This document shows, piece by piece, positions 6,365 through 12,991 of a stretch of 13,834 bases of DNA. A program made the position numbers and the translations under genes. Location: the NCBI GenBank assembly GCA_030835005.1, contig JAUQWT010000209.1, positions 1-13,834 on the forward strand. The letters are read 5' to 3'. The stretch's first letter is position 1. Each line of letters starts with the position of its first letter. Origin of the DNA: Ignavibacteria bacterium (GTDB lineage Bacteria; Bacteroidota; Ignavibacteria; Tepidaquicellales; OLB5). The notes under the pieces are model-generated. The model saw only the letters and a list, made by a program, of their open reading frames with translations. It was not told where the DNA came from and made no database searches.

Positions 6365-8305
6365 ATGAAAAGTTCTTTATCAATATTATTTGCAGTGTTA
6401 CTTACTGCGACCGTGATGACGTCTCTTAAAACCCATGCAGCAGCATTCACAAGAGTAGATTTTTTGCTAACACTCAGCGATGGAGTAAAACTTGATTGTT
6501 CAAAATTCATACCAAGCGGCTCTCCGCCTGCCGGAGGCTGGTCGTGTGCTTTGATCACACACGGATATGGTCTTTCTAAATTTTCAGAAATGCCGGATGC
6601 CGAAGACTTTGCCAATGACGGTTTTTATTCGTTTGTGTACAGCATGCGCGGCCAGGGAGTATCAGAAGGTGTTTCTAATTTCATAAGTACAACAGAAGCA
6701 AATGATCTTAAACAGGTTGTGCAATATATCAAGAATGATGCAAATACAAACGACAATAAGATATTTATCCACGGGGGATCGCAGGGCGGAATACTGCCTT
6801 TTATGGCTGTGTGTACGGGAATGCAGGTAAACACTATAATATCAGATATGGCATCACCTGAACAGGGATCTAACTGGATCGAAAACGGCGGGATCAAAAT
6901 GACCTTCCTTTGGACATGCGGATATGCGTCCAACATTGTCCGTTACAATTCATTAGTGTCAAGATTCAAACCGTGGATCTATGCAAATACAAAAGAAAAG
7001 TGGGATAGCCTGAATTATTACCTGCCAATAAACCGAGATTTTTTGAACCAGGTTGGAAGCTGCCAGATCCCGATCCTGATTCAAAACACCTGGCAAGACA
7101 AGTTCTTCAATACATTGGGCATGATAAGAAGTGCATACATTCTGCCTTATAACAATTACAGAATGTATTTTGGGGCAATGGATGGACATGGAAGTGATTA
7201 CATTCAGGCAGAAGAAGACTTTAAGGAACAGTTACTGACGGACTGGATCGATTATCATGTACAGGGAATCCCGAATAATGTAATGGATGTAAATCAGAAA
7301 TTTACATATGCTGCAAGTTCTTTCCCGCTGGGAAACAGAAGTTACTGGACATGGACCAGGTACGCTACTCCAACGTGGCCTCCTGCAGGTGTGCAATCGG
7401 TGAAACTTTATTTTCATCCAGGCAACCAGCTGCAGCCTAACAGCTATGGCGGCACACAAACTGACGTGAATTTTATCAACGATGTCCTTGATCCCAATGT
7501 TACAATGGAATATCTTGTAAATACCGAATTCAGAGGCTCTTTGTTTGATCAGAAGTTTCGCAAAACCGAATTGATTTTTGATACACCAGCATTATTGCAG
7601 GATGCAAGACTTGTTGGCACCCCGTATGCCTACTTATATTACTCATCAACAGCAGATATTTGCCAGTACAATATGCAGATTTGGGATGTACGCTCAAACG
7701 GGCAGGAAAAACTTGTCACAAGGATCAATTGGACTGACAGAAATTACACAGCAAACCAGATAAGAGAAAAATATGTAAATGGACAATCTTACACCCATAC
7801 ATTTAAGCAGGGCAATAAAATAAGAGTCAAGTTAACTAATCTTGATAATGTTCCATTGATAAACAGCAGCGGTGATACTTCAGATGTATTTCTGCGAACG
7901 AATCCGTTTATGCTTCCCGTTTTAAAATCTGCAACCAACAAAATCTTTATTAACAATGCATCGAAATCTTACATTGAATTGCCTTTAATGAATTTTGTTA
8001 TCGGCATAAATCAGATCACTTCAGAGGTTCCGGAGAAATTCAATCTGGATCAGAACTACCCTAATCCGTTTAATCCATCAACAAAGATAAGATTCAGTGT
8101 TCCTTCTACCGGCAAGAACAATTTTGTTGAAATCAAGATTTTCGATATAACCGGAAGAGAAATGACCACACTTGTAAACAGGAATTTTGAACCCGGTGTT
8201 TACGAAACCGATTGGGATGCATCAGCATATTCTTCCGGCATCTATTTGTACAGAATGACAGTCGGCAGCTATAGTAAAGTACTGAAAATGATACTAACAA
8301 AGTAA
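6365..8305 (+). CDS. Secreted CocE/NonD (X-Pro dipeptidyl-peptidase S15-like) serine hydrolase with T9SS type A sorting domain
   Basis: A 646-residue exported alpha/beta hydrolase. A signal peptide covers about 1-27 (cleavage near HAAA). The catalytic domain follows: DGVKLDCSKFIP (39-50), ITHGYG (64-69), SMRGQGVSEG (93-102), and nucleophile elbow GGSQGG with Ser139. The likely acid is Asp245 in TWQDKFF and the base His275 in MDGHGSD. Residues about 300-540 form a beta-rich C-terminal part like the jelly-roll domain of S15/CocE enzymes. The T9SS sorting domain is at about 555-646, starting with LDQNYPNPFNPSTKI and ending in KMILTK. Family members cut X-Pro peptides, acyl esters or amides; the substrate here is not readable. 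The protein would be carried across the outer membrane by T9SS and released or attached to the surface. The adhesin-like T9SS cargo gene lies 175 bases downstream on the same strand. Confidence 0.87.
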   Translation: MKSSLSILFAVLLTATVMTSLKTHAAAFTRVDFLLTLSDGVKLDCSKFIPSGSPPAGGWSCALITHGYGLSKFSEMPDAEDFANDGFYSFVYSMRGQGVSEGVSNFISTTEANDLKQVVQYIKNDANTNDNKIFIHGGSQGGILPFMAVCTGMQVNTIISDMASPEQGSNWIENGGIKMTFLWTCGYASNIVRYNSLVSRFKPWIYANTKEKWDSLNYYLPINRDFLNQVGSCQIPILIQNTWQDKFFNTLGMIRSAYILPYNNYRMYFGAMDGHGSDYIQAEEDFKEQLLTDWIDYHVQGIPNNVMDVNQKFTYAASSFPLGNRSYWTWTRYATPTWPPAGVQSVKLYFHPGNQLQPNSYGGTQTDVNFINDVLDPNVTMEYLVNTEFRGSLFDQKFRKTELIFDTPALLQDARLVGTPYAYLYYSSTADICQYNMQIWDVRSNGQEKLVTRINWTDRNYTANQIREKYVNGQSYTHTFKQGNKIRVKLTNLDNVPLINSSGDTSDVFLRTNPFMLPVLKSATNKIFINNASKSYIELPLMNFVIGINQITSEVPEKFNLDQNYPNPFNPSTKIRFSVPSTGKNNFVEIKIFDITGREMTTLVNRNFEPGVYETDWDASAYSSGIYLYRMTVGSYSKVLKMILTK

Positions 8306-8306
8306 C

Positions 8307-8389
8307 TGAGTAGTTTTTTGAAATCCAATAACAGAAAGATGGATTGTTGCACGATAACTTATTGATATTTATGGGTTTAAAACTACTCA
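8307..8389. repeat. 83-base element bounded by perfect 11-bp inverted repeats
   Basis: TGAGTAGTTTT (8307-8317) and AAAACTACTCA (8379-8389) are perfect reverse complements. Inside, CAATAA (8326-8331) and TTATTG (8359-8364) form a second, nested pair. It begins one base after the stop of the hydrolase gene. It may be an RNA stem-loop in the 3' untranslated region that stabilises or ends the transcript, although no U tract follows. A small miniature-transposon-like remnant is possible, but no target-site duplication is seen. Confidence 0.45.
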
Positions 8390-8413
8390 AAAGTTGTAGC
8401 CAAAATTTATCTA

Positions 8414-8444
8414 TTGTTTACTTTTCGGAAATAGCTTATAATTG
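8414..8444 (+). promoter_or_regulatory. Promoter of the cleaved-adhesin T9SS cargo gene
   Basis: TTGTTT (8414-8419) is followed after exactly 17 bases by TATAAT (8437-8442), a good housekeeping-sigma arrangement. The same bases can be read in the Bacteroidota style as TTG, 20 bases, TATAATTG, one mismatch from TAnnTTTG. Both readings put the transcription start near 8449-8452, about 30 bases before the ATG at 8481. Confidence 0.55.
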
Positions 8445-8459
8445 TTAGCAAACAATTAT
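8438..8459. repeat. Perfect 9-bp inverted repeat overlapping the -10 box (possible operator)
   Basis: ATAATTGTT (8438-8446), loop AGCA, and AACAATTAT (8451-8459) form a perfect palindrome-like site. It covers most of the -10 box and the expected start of transcription of the gene at 8481. A repressor bound there would block the promoter; a 5' hairpin in the transcript is the other reading. Confidence 0.45.
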
Positions 8460-8480
8460 TTATAAAATATCAAAAAGAAA

Positions 8481-9476
8481 ATGAAAAAACAAATTTCCTT
8501 TTTAGTCGTCGTTGCAATTGTAGCTTTGGTATATGGTTTCTCTTCTGGCGATAAGAACCCAACTGAAAGAGATGGAACCAAGAATACAAACATTACTTCT
8601 AATTCGATAAAAGTTGAAAAAGGTGCTCCTCAAACAATGATTGAAAGCAACCTTTCGGAATCTTTCGAAAACGTTACATTTCCGCCTGCAGGCTGGACCA
8701 AAATCAATGTAGCTCCTGGAGCAACAGGCTGGATAAGACAAACACAGGGTACTACACCAGTTCCGGGATTTAACGGCGGTGTTTTATTCTGCCCACCGGG
8801 CGGAGGTACTGGTATGGCATTTGCAAATTATATTACCGGCGGAACAAGTTCAAATGATCAGTGGCTCATTACTCCTCAGATCACAAATGTTGGACCCAAT
8901 GATTCATTAAAATTCTGGATGAGAAAATTCGGGAATTATCTTGATCATATGGATATCAAGATTTCAACAACTACTCCAAATGTTGCCGGCATGACAACAA
9001 CTGTTCAGTTATTAACATTTGCACCAGCAGATTCAGGCTATATACAGTATAAATATAAGATCGGTGCGCTTGTTCCTCCGGGTTCCAACATATACATAGG
9101 GTTCAGACAGTGGGTTCTTGATGCAAACTTAGATGGCGCATCATTCAGTTTAGACCTTGTAAACGTTATTGCCGATGTAACAAGCGTAACGCAGATCGGT
9201 ACTGAAGTACCTGCTTCTTTTGATCTTTCACAGAACTATCCTAATCCGTTTAACCCGTCAACTAAGATAAACTTCAGCCTTCCTACATCAGGTAAGGTTA
9301 AATTAGCAGTTTATGATATGCTCGGAAATGAAATTGCTGTTTTACTTGATGCTAACGAGAGCGCAGGGAATTATACAGCATCGTTTGATGCTTCAAAGCT
9401 TTCAAGTGGTGTCTATTTCTACAGACTAATTACAAGCAACAACACGATCACCAAGAAAATGATGTTAGTTAAGTAA
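8481..9476 (+). CDS. Secreted cleaved-adhesin (choice-of-anchor J) domain protein with T9SS type A sorting domain
   Basis: A 331-residue exported protein. The N-terminal signal peptide spans about 1-21, followed by a polar linker (22-58). Residues 59 to about 232 look like a choice-of-anchor J / cleaved adhesin jelly-roll: SFENVTFPPAGWTKIN at the start, SNDQWLITPQI (124-134), DSLKFWMRKFG (141-151) and IYIGFRQW (204-211). Such domains occur in gingipain-type adhesins and many T9SS cargos and usually bind carbohydrate or protein. The sorting domain covers about 242-331, from VPASFDLSQNYPNPF to KKMMLVK. There are no catalytic residues, so a surface-binding role is inferred. The ATG has an A-rich upstream stretch rather than a Shine-Dalgarno sequence, and the gene has its own promoter and a strong terminator. 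Confidence 0.83.
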   Translation: MKKQISFLVVVAIVALVYGFSSGDKNPTERDGTKNTNITSNSIKVEKGAPQTMIESNLSESFENVTFPPAGWTKINVAPGATGWIRQTQGTTPVPGFNGGVLFCPPGGGTGMAFANYITGGTSSNDQWLITPQITNVGPNDSLKFWMRKFGNYLDHMDIKISTTTPNVAGMTTTVQLLTFAPADSGYIQYKYKIGALVPPGSNIYIGFRQWVLDANLDGASFSLDLVNVIADVTSVTQIGTEVPASFDLSQNYPNPFNPSTKINFSLPTSGKVKLAVYDMLGNEIAVLLDANESAGNYTASFDASKLSSGVYFYRLITSNNTITKKMMLVK

Positions 9477-9495
9477 TAAGTTTCACTTTGTTTTT

Positions 9496-9524
9496 AAAAA
9501 ACCCCGCAAAATGCGGGGTTTTTT
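9496..9524. terminator. Strong bidirectional Rho-independent terminator
   Basis: A perfect 13-bp stem (AAAAAACCCCGCA at 9496-9508 with its complement at 9512-9524) and a 3-base loop. The GC-rich core is flanked by A6 and T6, so each strand has a U tract. It sits 19 bases after the stop of the adhesin gene and serves the convergent gene ending at 9537 as well. Confidence 0.93.
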
Positions 9525-9536
9525 ATTTCATTTTTT

Positions 9537-10157
9537 TCAGAATCGTACTGAAATGCTGTAGTAGTAATATCCAAATTCAAATATCTTTTCTTTCCCATTA
9601 CTTGTCACCGACTTCAACATGTAATGTAAAATCGCATTTTTTAACGCAAAGTTCACAATAGAATTAAGCATCACTTTTACCGGGATCAGCAATTTTACCA
9701 AGTTGTCAACTGCAAGTATTGCTGCACTTTGTATAGCCATCATTTTAAAATGCTCTTTCAAGCCTTTCATAGGTATAAAATAACTTAAATTATGCTGTGC
9801 ATATATAGAAATTGATTTTGAAGGCTGAATGTTCATTTCGGGAGTATAATTAACTATAACATACTTATCCCATAGCCCCCCAAATCTGATATTGCTTCTG
9901 AAAGATCTTACAACATTGAACTCTTGTTCTTCTTCAAGGTTTCTTTTAGGATGTAAAAAGTCCATTGAATATCTAAAGAGGATACTCTCTTTTTCTGTTG
10001 TTCCCTGTTCATTTAGTTCAAGGAGTCTTTTCCCGGAATTCCGTAAAACCTGGGGTATAGCTTTTAGTTCCTCTGACTCTTGTACATTATTCTGCCCATA
10101 GCAATGCAGCGATAAGAACACAATGGCGGTCAGCGATCTAATAGCGAGCTTTTTCAT
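9537..10157 (-). CDS. Exported protein of unknown function, possibly outer-membrane
   Basis: I do not recognise this 206-residue protein. A signal peptide covers about 1-21 (KK, hydrophobic core, then CYGQ). Next is a polar, charged stretch (22 to about 85) and short beta-like segments (RSNIRFGGLW, YVIVNYTPEM, SISIYAQHNLSYFIP). A strongly hydrophobic region of about 45 residues (roughly 136-182, with AIQSAAILAVDN and VKLLIPVKVML) is punctuated by single Lys, His and Asn residues. The protein ends in YYYYSISVRF; a terminal Phe after alternating aromatics is typical of outer-membrane beta-strand ends. It lies 158 bases downstream of the wecB-like gene on the same strand. A link with the polysaccharide locus is possible but not shown, because the gap may hold its own promoter. 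Confidence 0.68.
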   Translation of the reverse strand: MKKLAIRSLTAIVFLSLHCYGQNNVQESEELKAIPQVLRNSGKRLLELNEQGTTEKESILFRYSMDFLHPKRNLEEEQEFNVVRSFRSNIRFGGLWDKYVIVNYTPEMNIQPSKSISIYAQHNLSYFIPMKGLKEHFKMMAIQSAAILAVDNLVKLLIPVKVMLNSIVNFALKNAILHYMLKSVTSNGKEKIFEFGYYYYSISVRF

Positions 10158-10187
10158 TTGAAGAATGATCTAATTGCAGGCCCTGAG

Positions 10188-10207
10188 TATTAAACCTATA
10201 TTAAACC
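10188..10207. repeat. Direct repeat of TATTAAACC with 11-base period
   Basis: TATTAAACC occurs at 10188-10196 and again at 10199-10207. The 11-base period places both copies on the same face of the helix, about 30-50 bases before the start of the gene at 10157. Paired sites like this can bind a dimeric regulator. The evidence is the spacing only. Confidence 0.3.
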
Positions 10208-10315
10208 CATAAATAAGATGTAAAATTTTTTGCAGAATATCAAGCGTTAAAGAGGCGGCAGAAACACAAATTTGGTATTAATTTAGAAATTTTGGCGGGT
10301 GTATCTGAAGTAATA

Positions 10316-11497
10316 CTACAAGAATGAATATTCAGTTTCTATACCGTAGAATTTTTTTAGCAGTTCATATATCAAGTAGCTGGAGTCACCAAATCCGTAT
10401 GTGTAATTATATTTTGATTGATGGACTTTTCTATAATCAATTGCCTCAGTTAGAAAATTTGTAATATCCAGCGTTTCGATTGGCAGCAATTTTGCATTCT
10501 TTTTAAGAACTTCAGGACGCTCAGTTGTTTTGCGAAGTACACCGCATGGTACATTAAAGAACAGTGATTCTTCCTGCAATCCACCGGAATCAGTTAGAAT
10601 GCAGCCTGCATTCTTAACATAACCAAGCATTTCAAAATAATCATGTATCGGCTTCATTATGATTAGTTTCTCATGAGCATTCCCGTTCATTACTTCATCA
10701 AAACATCTCTGTATTAAAGGATTCGGGTGCATTAAATGCAGTATCTCGCTGTATCCCTCAACATTGTTCATAACAGAATTCAGTATCTTTGCATAAGCAG
10801 TTACATTATGCCAGTTTTCCCGCCTGTGGAAAGTACTTAAGATATAATTTTTTTGTACCGGTTCCTTAATCTTTTTTTCTTTGATCAAAGTAAATATTGC
10901 GTCGTTGATCGTATTGCCTATTACAAATATCTTATCGTGTTTTATTCCCTCATTTATCAGATTATCGCGGTTGATTCCTTTTGGGGCAAAATGCCAAGTT
11001 GCCATCCTTGCAACAGACTCGCGCATAAACTCTTCAGGGAATGGATTCATCTTGTCAAGTGTTCTAAGCCCAGCTTCAGCATGAAATACCGGTATCTGGT
11101 TAAGGAAGCCCCACAATGCCCCGGCAAATGCAGAAGCTGTATCTCCCTGCACTATAATGCCGTGAATGTTCTCTTTCCTTACGGGTGATCTATCGCCAAA
11201 TTTTTCATTGAAATCATTCAACAAGTGCGCTATGAGCTCGTTCAGATCGCTTGAGCGATTCGGCTTTTCTGTTGCAGTAATATCAGGATGTATTCCAATA
11301 TTAGAGAGAATATCTCCTGATATTTTTTGCTGGGCTGTATTATACAAAAGGGGGTAAAACTCTTCAGATTTCTTTAAAATCCTGTACAAAACGAATAATT
11401 TCAAGATCTCGGGCCTGGTTCCAAAAAAGAAAACAATTACTTTTTTGCCTTTCAGATCCTCCGGATTTAATCCTATATTTATATTTTCCTGACCCAT
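10316..11497 (-). CDS. wecB: UDP-N-acetylglucosamine 2-epimerase, non-hydrolysing
   Basis: Interconverts UDP-GlcNAc and UDP-ManNAc in the cytoplasm (EC 5.1.3.14), supplying ManNAc for surface polysaccharide. I chose the ATG at 11497 (393 residues). A TTG 18 bases upstream also opens the frame, but it lies inside a promoter-like box. Visible family marks: GTRPE (26-30) with Lys33, QGDT (117-120), EAGLRT (141-146), FPEE (153-156), FHRREN (223-228), TDSGGLQEE (302-310) and TERPE (325-329), covering both Rossmann-like halves of the GT-B-type fold. Retention of the Asp, Glu and His residues argues for an active enzyme. One oddity is NTAQQ where relatives usually have TGQH or TAQH. The gene follows the NfrB-like synthase on the same strand but is separated from it by a terminator, so it probably has its own promoter. 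Confidence 0.9.
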   Translation of the reverse strand: MGQENINIGLNPEDLKGKKVIVFFFGTRPEILKLFVLYRILKKSEEFYPLLYNTAQQKISGDILSNIGIHPDITATEKPNRSSDLNELIAHLLNDFNEKFGDRSPVRKENIHGIIVQGDTASAFAGALWGFLNQIPVFHAEAGLRTLDKMNPFPEEFMRESVARMATWHFAPKGINRDNLINEGIKHDKIFVIGNTINDAIFTLIKEKKIKEPVQKNYILSTFHRRENWHNVTAYAKILNSVMNNVEGYSEILHLMHPNPLIQRCFDEVMNGNAHEKLIIMKPIHDYFEMLGYVKNAGCILTDSGGLQEESLFFNVPCGVLRKTTERPEVLKKNAKLLPIETLDITNFLTEAIDYRKVHQSKYNYTYGFGDSSYLIYELLKKFYGIETEYSFL

Positions 11498-11512
11498 GTA
11501 TATTTTCTGTAA

Positions 11513-11520
11513 CAAAGATA
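11513..11520 (-). promoter_or_regulatory. Possible -7 box for wecB
   Basis: The minus strand reads TATCTTTG, an exact match to TAnnTTTG, ending 15 bases before the ATG at 11497. It follows the terminator at 11589-11622, where a new promoter would be needed. The upstream TTG is not well placed. The box overlaps the alternative TTG start at 11513-11515, which favours the ATG as the real start. Confidence 0.45.
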
Positions 11521-11588
11521 ATTAACCCATTTTAAAGAAAAAACGCATACTCATACCGTTTTCAAGTGAGTTTTTCGGCTCTAGCTTG

Positions 11589-11622
11589 AAAAAGAAAAGG
11601 GCGACCTATATTCAGACCGCCC
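11589..11622 (-). terminator. Minus-strand Rho-independent terminator after the NfrB-like gene
   Basis: Read on the minus strand, GGGCGGTCTG (11622-11613) pairs with TAGGTCGCCC (11608-11599) around the loop AATA. The stem has ten pairs, three of them G-U, and is followed by TTTTCTTTTT (11598-11589). On the plus strand the three wobble pairs become A-C mismatches, so the hairpin works in one direction only. It starts about 25 bases after the synthase stop. Confidence 0.78.
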
Positions 11623-11647
11623 CGTTTAACCATGGTTTTAAAATCTG

Positions 11648-12982
11648 TTAATAATGATCCGTCGATTCCCAAACAACTTTATTCTTCATTCCGATAAAAA
11701 CCTTAAGCGCACGAAAAGTAGCAAAGAAGTTGATCAGGTTATCAAAATTAAGCCTGATGAGGCTGAAGAAAGCATACTTCAATCCATACCAGCTGTAAGT
11801 GAATATGAACCTGTGAGCAAGCCTCCAGATCATGAAGAAGAAGCAAGCCCATAAAAAGAACCAAAGCGCTGTATTCTGTTCTACCGCAGATTCAAATACT
11901 TTCAAACCAAGTCCGAAACCAAACAGGTACAGCAGGAATATCGCGAATACCAAATTGGAAAGTAATACCATGAAATTACTGAATATTGTTTTTCTGTCTC
12001 TCATTAAGAAGTACTTAGTTTTGAAACTGCCTGCCCACTTATGCATTTTCCAGTTCTGGAAGCAAATGCCGGCAGTCCATCTCGAGCGCTGTTTAACAGC
12101 TGCCCAGAATGTATTCGGGAAATACTCGCCTGTTGCAACCCTGGAATTAGGATTATTTTTATCAACAAGCATGTTGATGTATGCAGTCTTATATCCCATT
12201 TTGAACAACCTGAGCCCAAGTTCATAATCTTCAGTCAGATTTGCCTCATTAAAAACTTGCGGGTAATGGCTTTCAAGGTTCATGAATATTTCACGCCTGA
12301 AAGACATTCCAGTACCTGCAAACGGTATAAAAACATTCAGAGCCTGGCGTACTATAAGATCTTTTGAGTGAACCTCAGCAAATGCATCGCAGTACGTTCT
12401 GTGTATAAACTTTCCTCTGTCGTCTTTGATGGGTACTACCGGGACCTGTACAGCATCAATGCCCTGGTAAGAGATAATATAATTATCAACTTTTAGTGTT
12501 AAAGGATGTATAAAATCTTCTGAATCATGAATTGATATTATGTCGAAGTTCTTGCCATTATCTTTTTCAAATCTTTTTATTGAAGCATAAACATTATTCA
12601 GATTATCAGCTTTAGTAGTTGGGCCGTCATGAGAGTTTACACAAATTACAACCTTATTGTTCTTTTGTGCTATTCTTTTCACTACTTCAAGTGTCTTGGT
12701 ATCGTTCGGGTAAATTCCGACAAAGATCGTAAAGTTATTATATCTCATTTTGCTCAGTGCATAAGTAAGAGTCCTGCCAATAACCTTATATTCACGCCAT
12801 GCGCAAATAACCAGCGCTATATAGTTTTCATTTGCCGAAAGGACATCATCCATCTTCGGCAGGCTCCGGTTATATTTCCACCTGTTGAACCAGTAAAGCA
12901 GGTCAACAAGTACGTCGTCCAGACCGCTGATGATCAGCAGTACCGAACAGATCCAGAGTAATATTGTGAAAACTTCTTGCAT
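11648..12982 (-). CDS. NfrB-like processive family 2 glycosyltransferase (exopolysaccharide synthase), short form
   Basis: A 444-residue inner-membrane glycosyltransferase. Helix 1 (about 4-25) runs into SGLDDVLVDLLYW, then the cytoplasmic GT-A domain: IFVGIYPND (86-94), HDGPTTKADNLN (118-129), HDSED (152-156, the metal-binding DxD position), TED (250-252, catalytic base position) and QRSRW (298-302). Membrane segments follow at about 333-357, 372-395 and 400-435. These landmarks match the N-terminal half of E. coli NfrB, including HKW, YFLxRDRK, NLINF and RALK in the same order. E. coli NfrB (about 745 residues, from memory) continues into a C-terminal cyclic-di-GMP-binding region of MshEN type; this protein stops just before it. 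The gene begins 9 bases after the stop of the outer-membrane partner, so the two form one operon. The product is inferred to be a ManNAc-containing polysaccharide, by analogy and from the neighbouring wecB. Confidence 0.88.
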   Translation of the reverse strand: MQEVFTILLWICSVLLIISGLDDVLVDLLYWFNRWKYNRSLPKMDDVLSANENYIALVICAWREYKVIGRTLTYALSKMRYNNFTIFVGIYPNDTKTLEVVKRIAQKNNKVVICVNSHDGPTTKADNLNNVYASIKRFEKDNGKNFDIISIHDSEDFIHPLTLKVDNYIISYQGIDAVQVPVVPIKDDRGKFIHRTYCDAFAEVHSKDLIVRQALNVFIPFAGTGMSFRREIFMNLESHYPQVFNEANLTEDYELGLRLFKMGYKTAYINMLVDKNNPNSRVATGEYFPNTFWAAVKQRSRWTAGICFQNWKMHKWAGSFKTKYFLMRDRKTIFSNFMVLLSNLVFAIFLLYLFGFGLGLKVFESAVEQNTALWFFLWACFFFMIWRLAHRFIFTYSWYGLKYAFFSLIRLNFDNLINFFATFRALKVFIGMKNKVVWESTDHY

Positions 12983-12991
12983 ATGATTTTA

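Noticed and set aside
10158..10315. Search for a terminator or small RNA between wecB and the exported protein gene
   Set aside because: Only short AT-rich repeats such as AAATTT are present; no stable GC stem with a U tract could be found by eye.
11513..11515. TTG as the start of wecB
   Set aside because: An ATG 18 bases downstream is a better start codon, the extra six residues are not part of the conserved fold, and the TTG lies within a promoter-like TATCTTTG box.
11832..12367. Overlapping plus-strand frames opposite the synthase gene (11832-12227 and 12041-12367)
   Set aside because: They lie antisense to a well-supported glycosyltransferase with intact motifs, have no domains, and overlap each other in different frames as shadows do.
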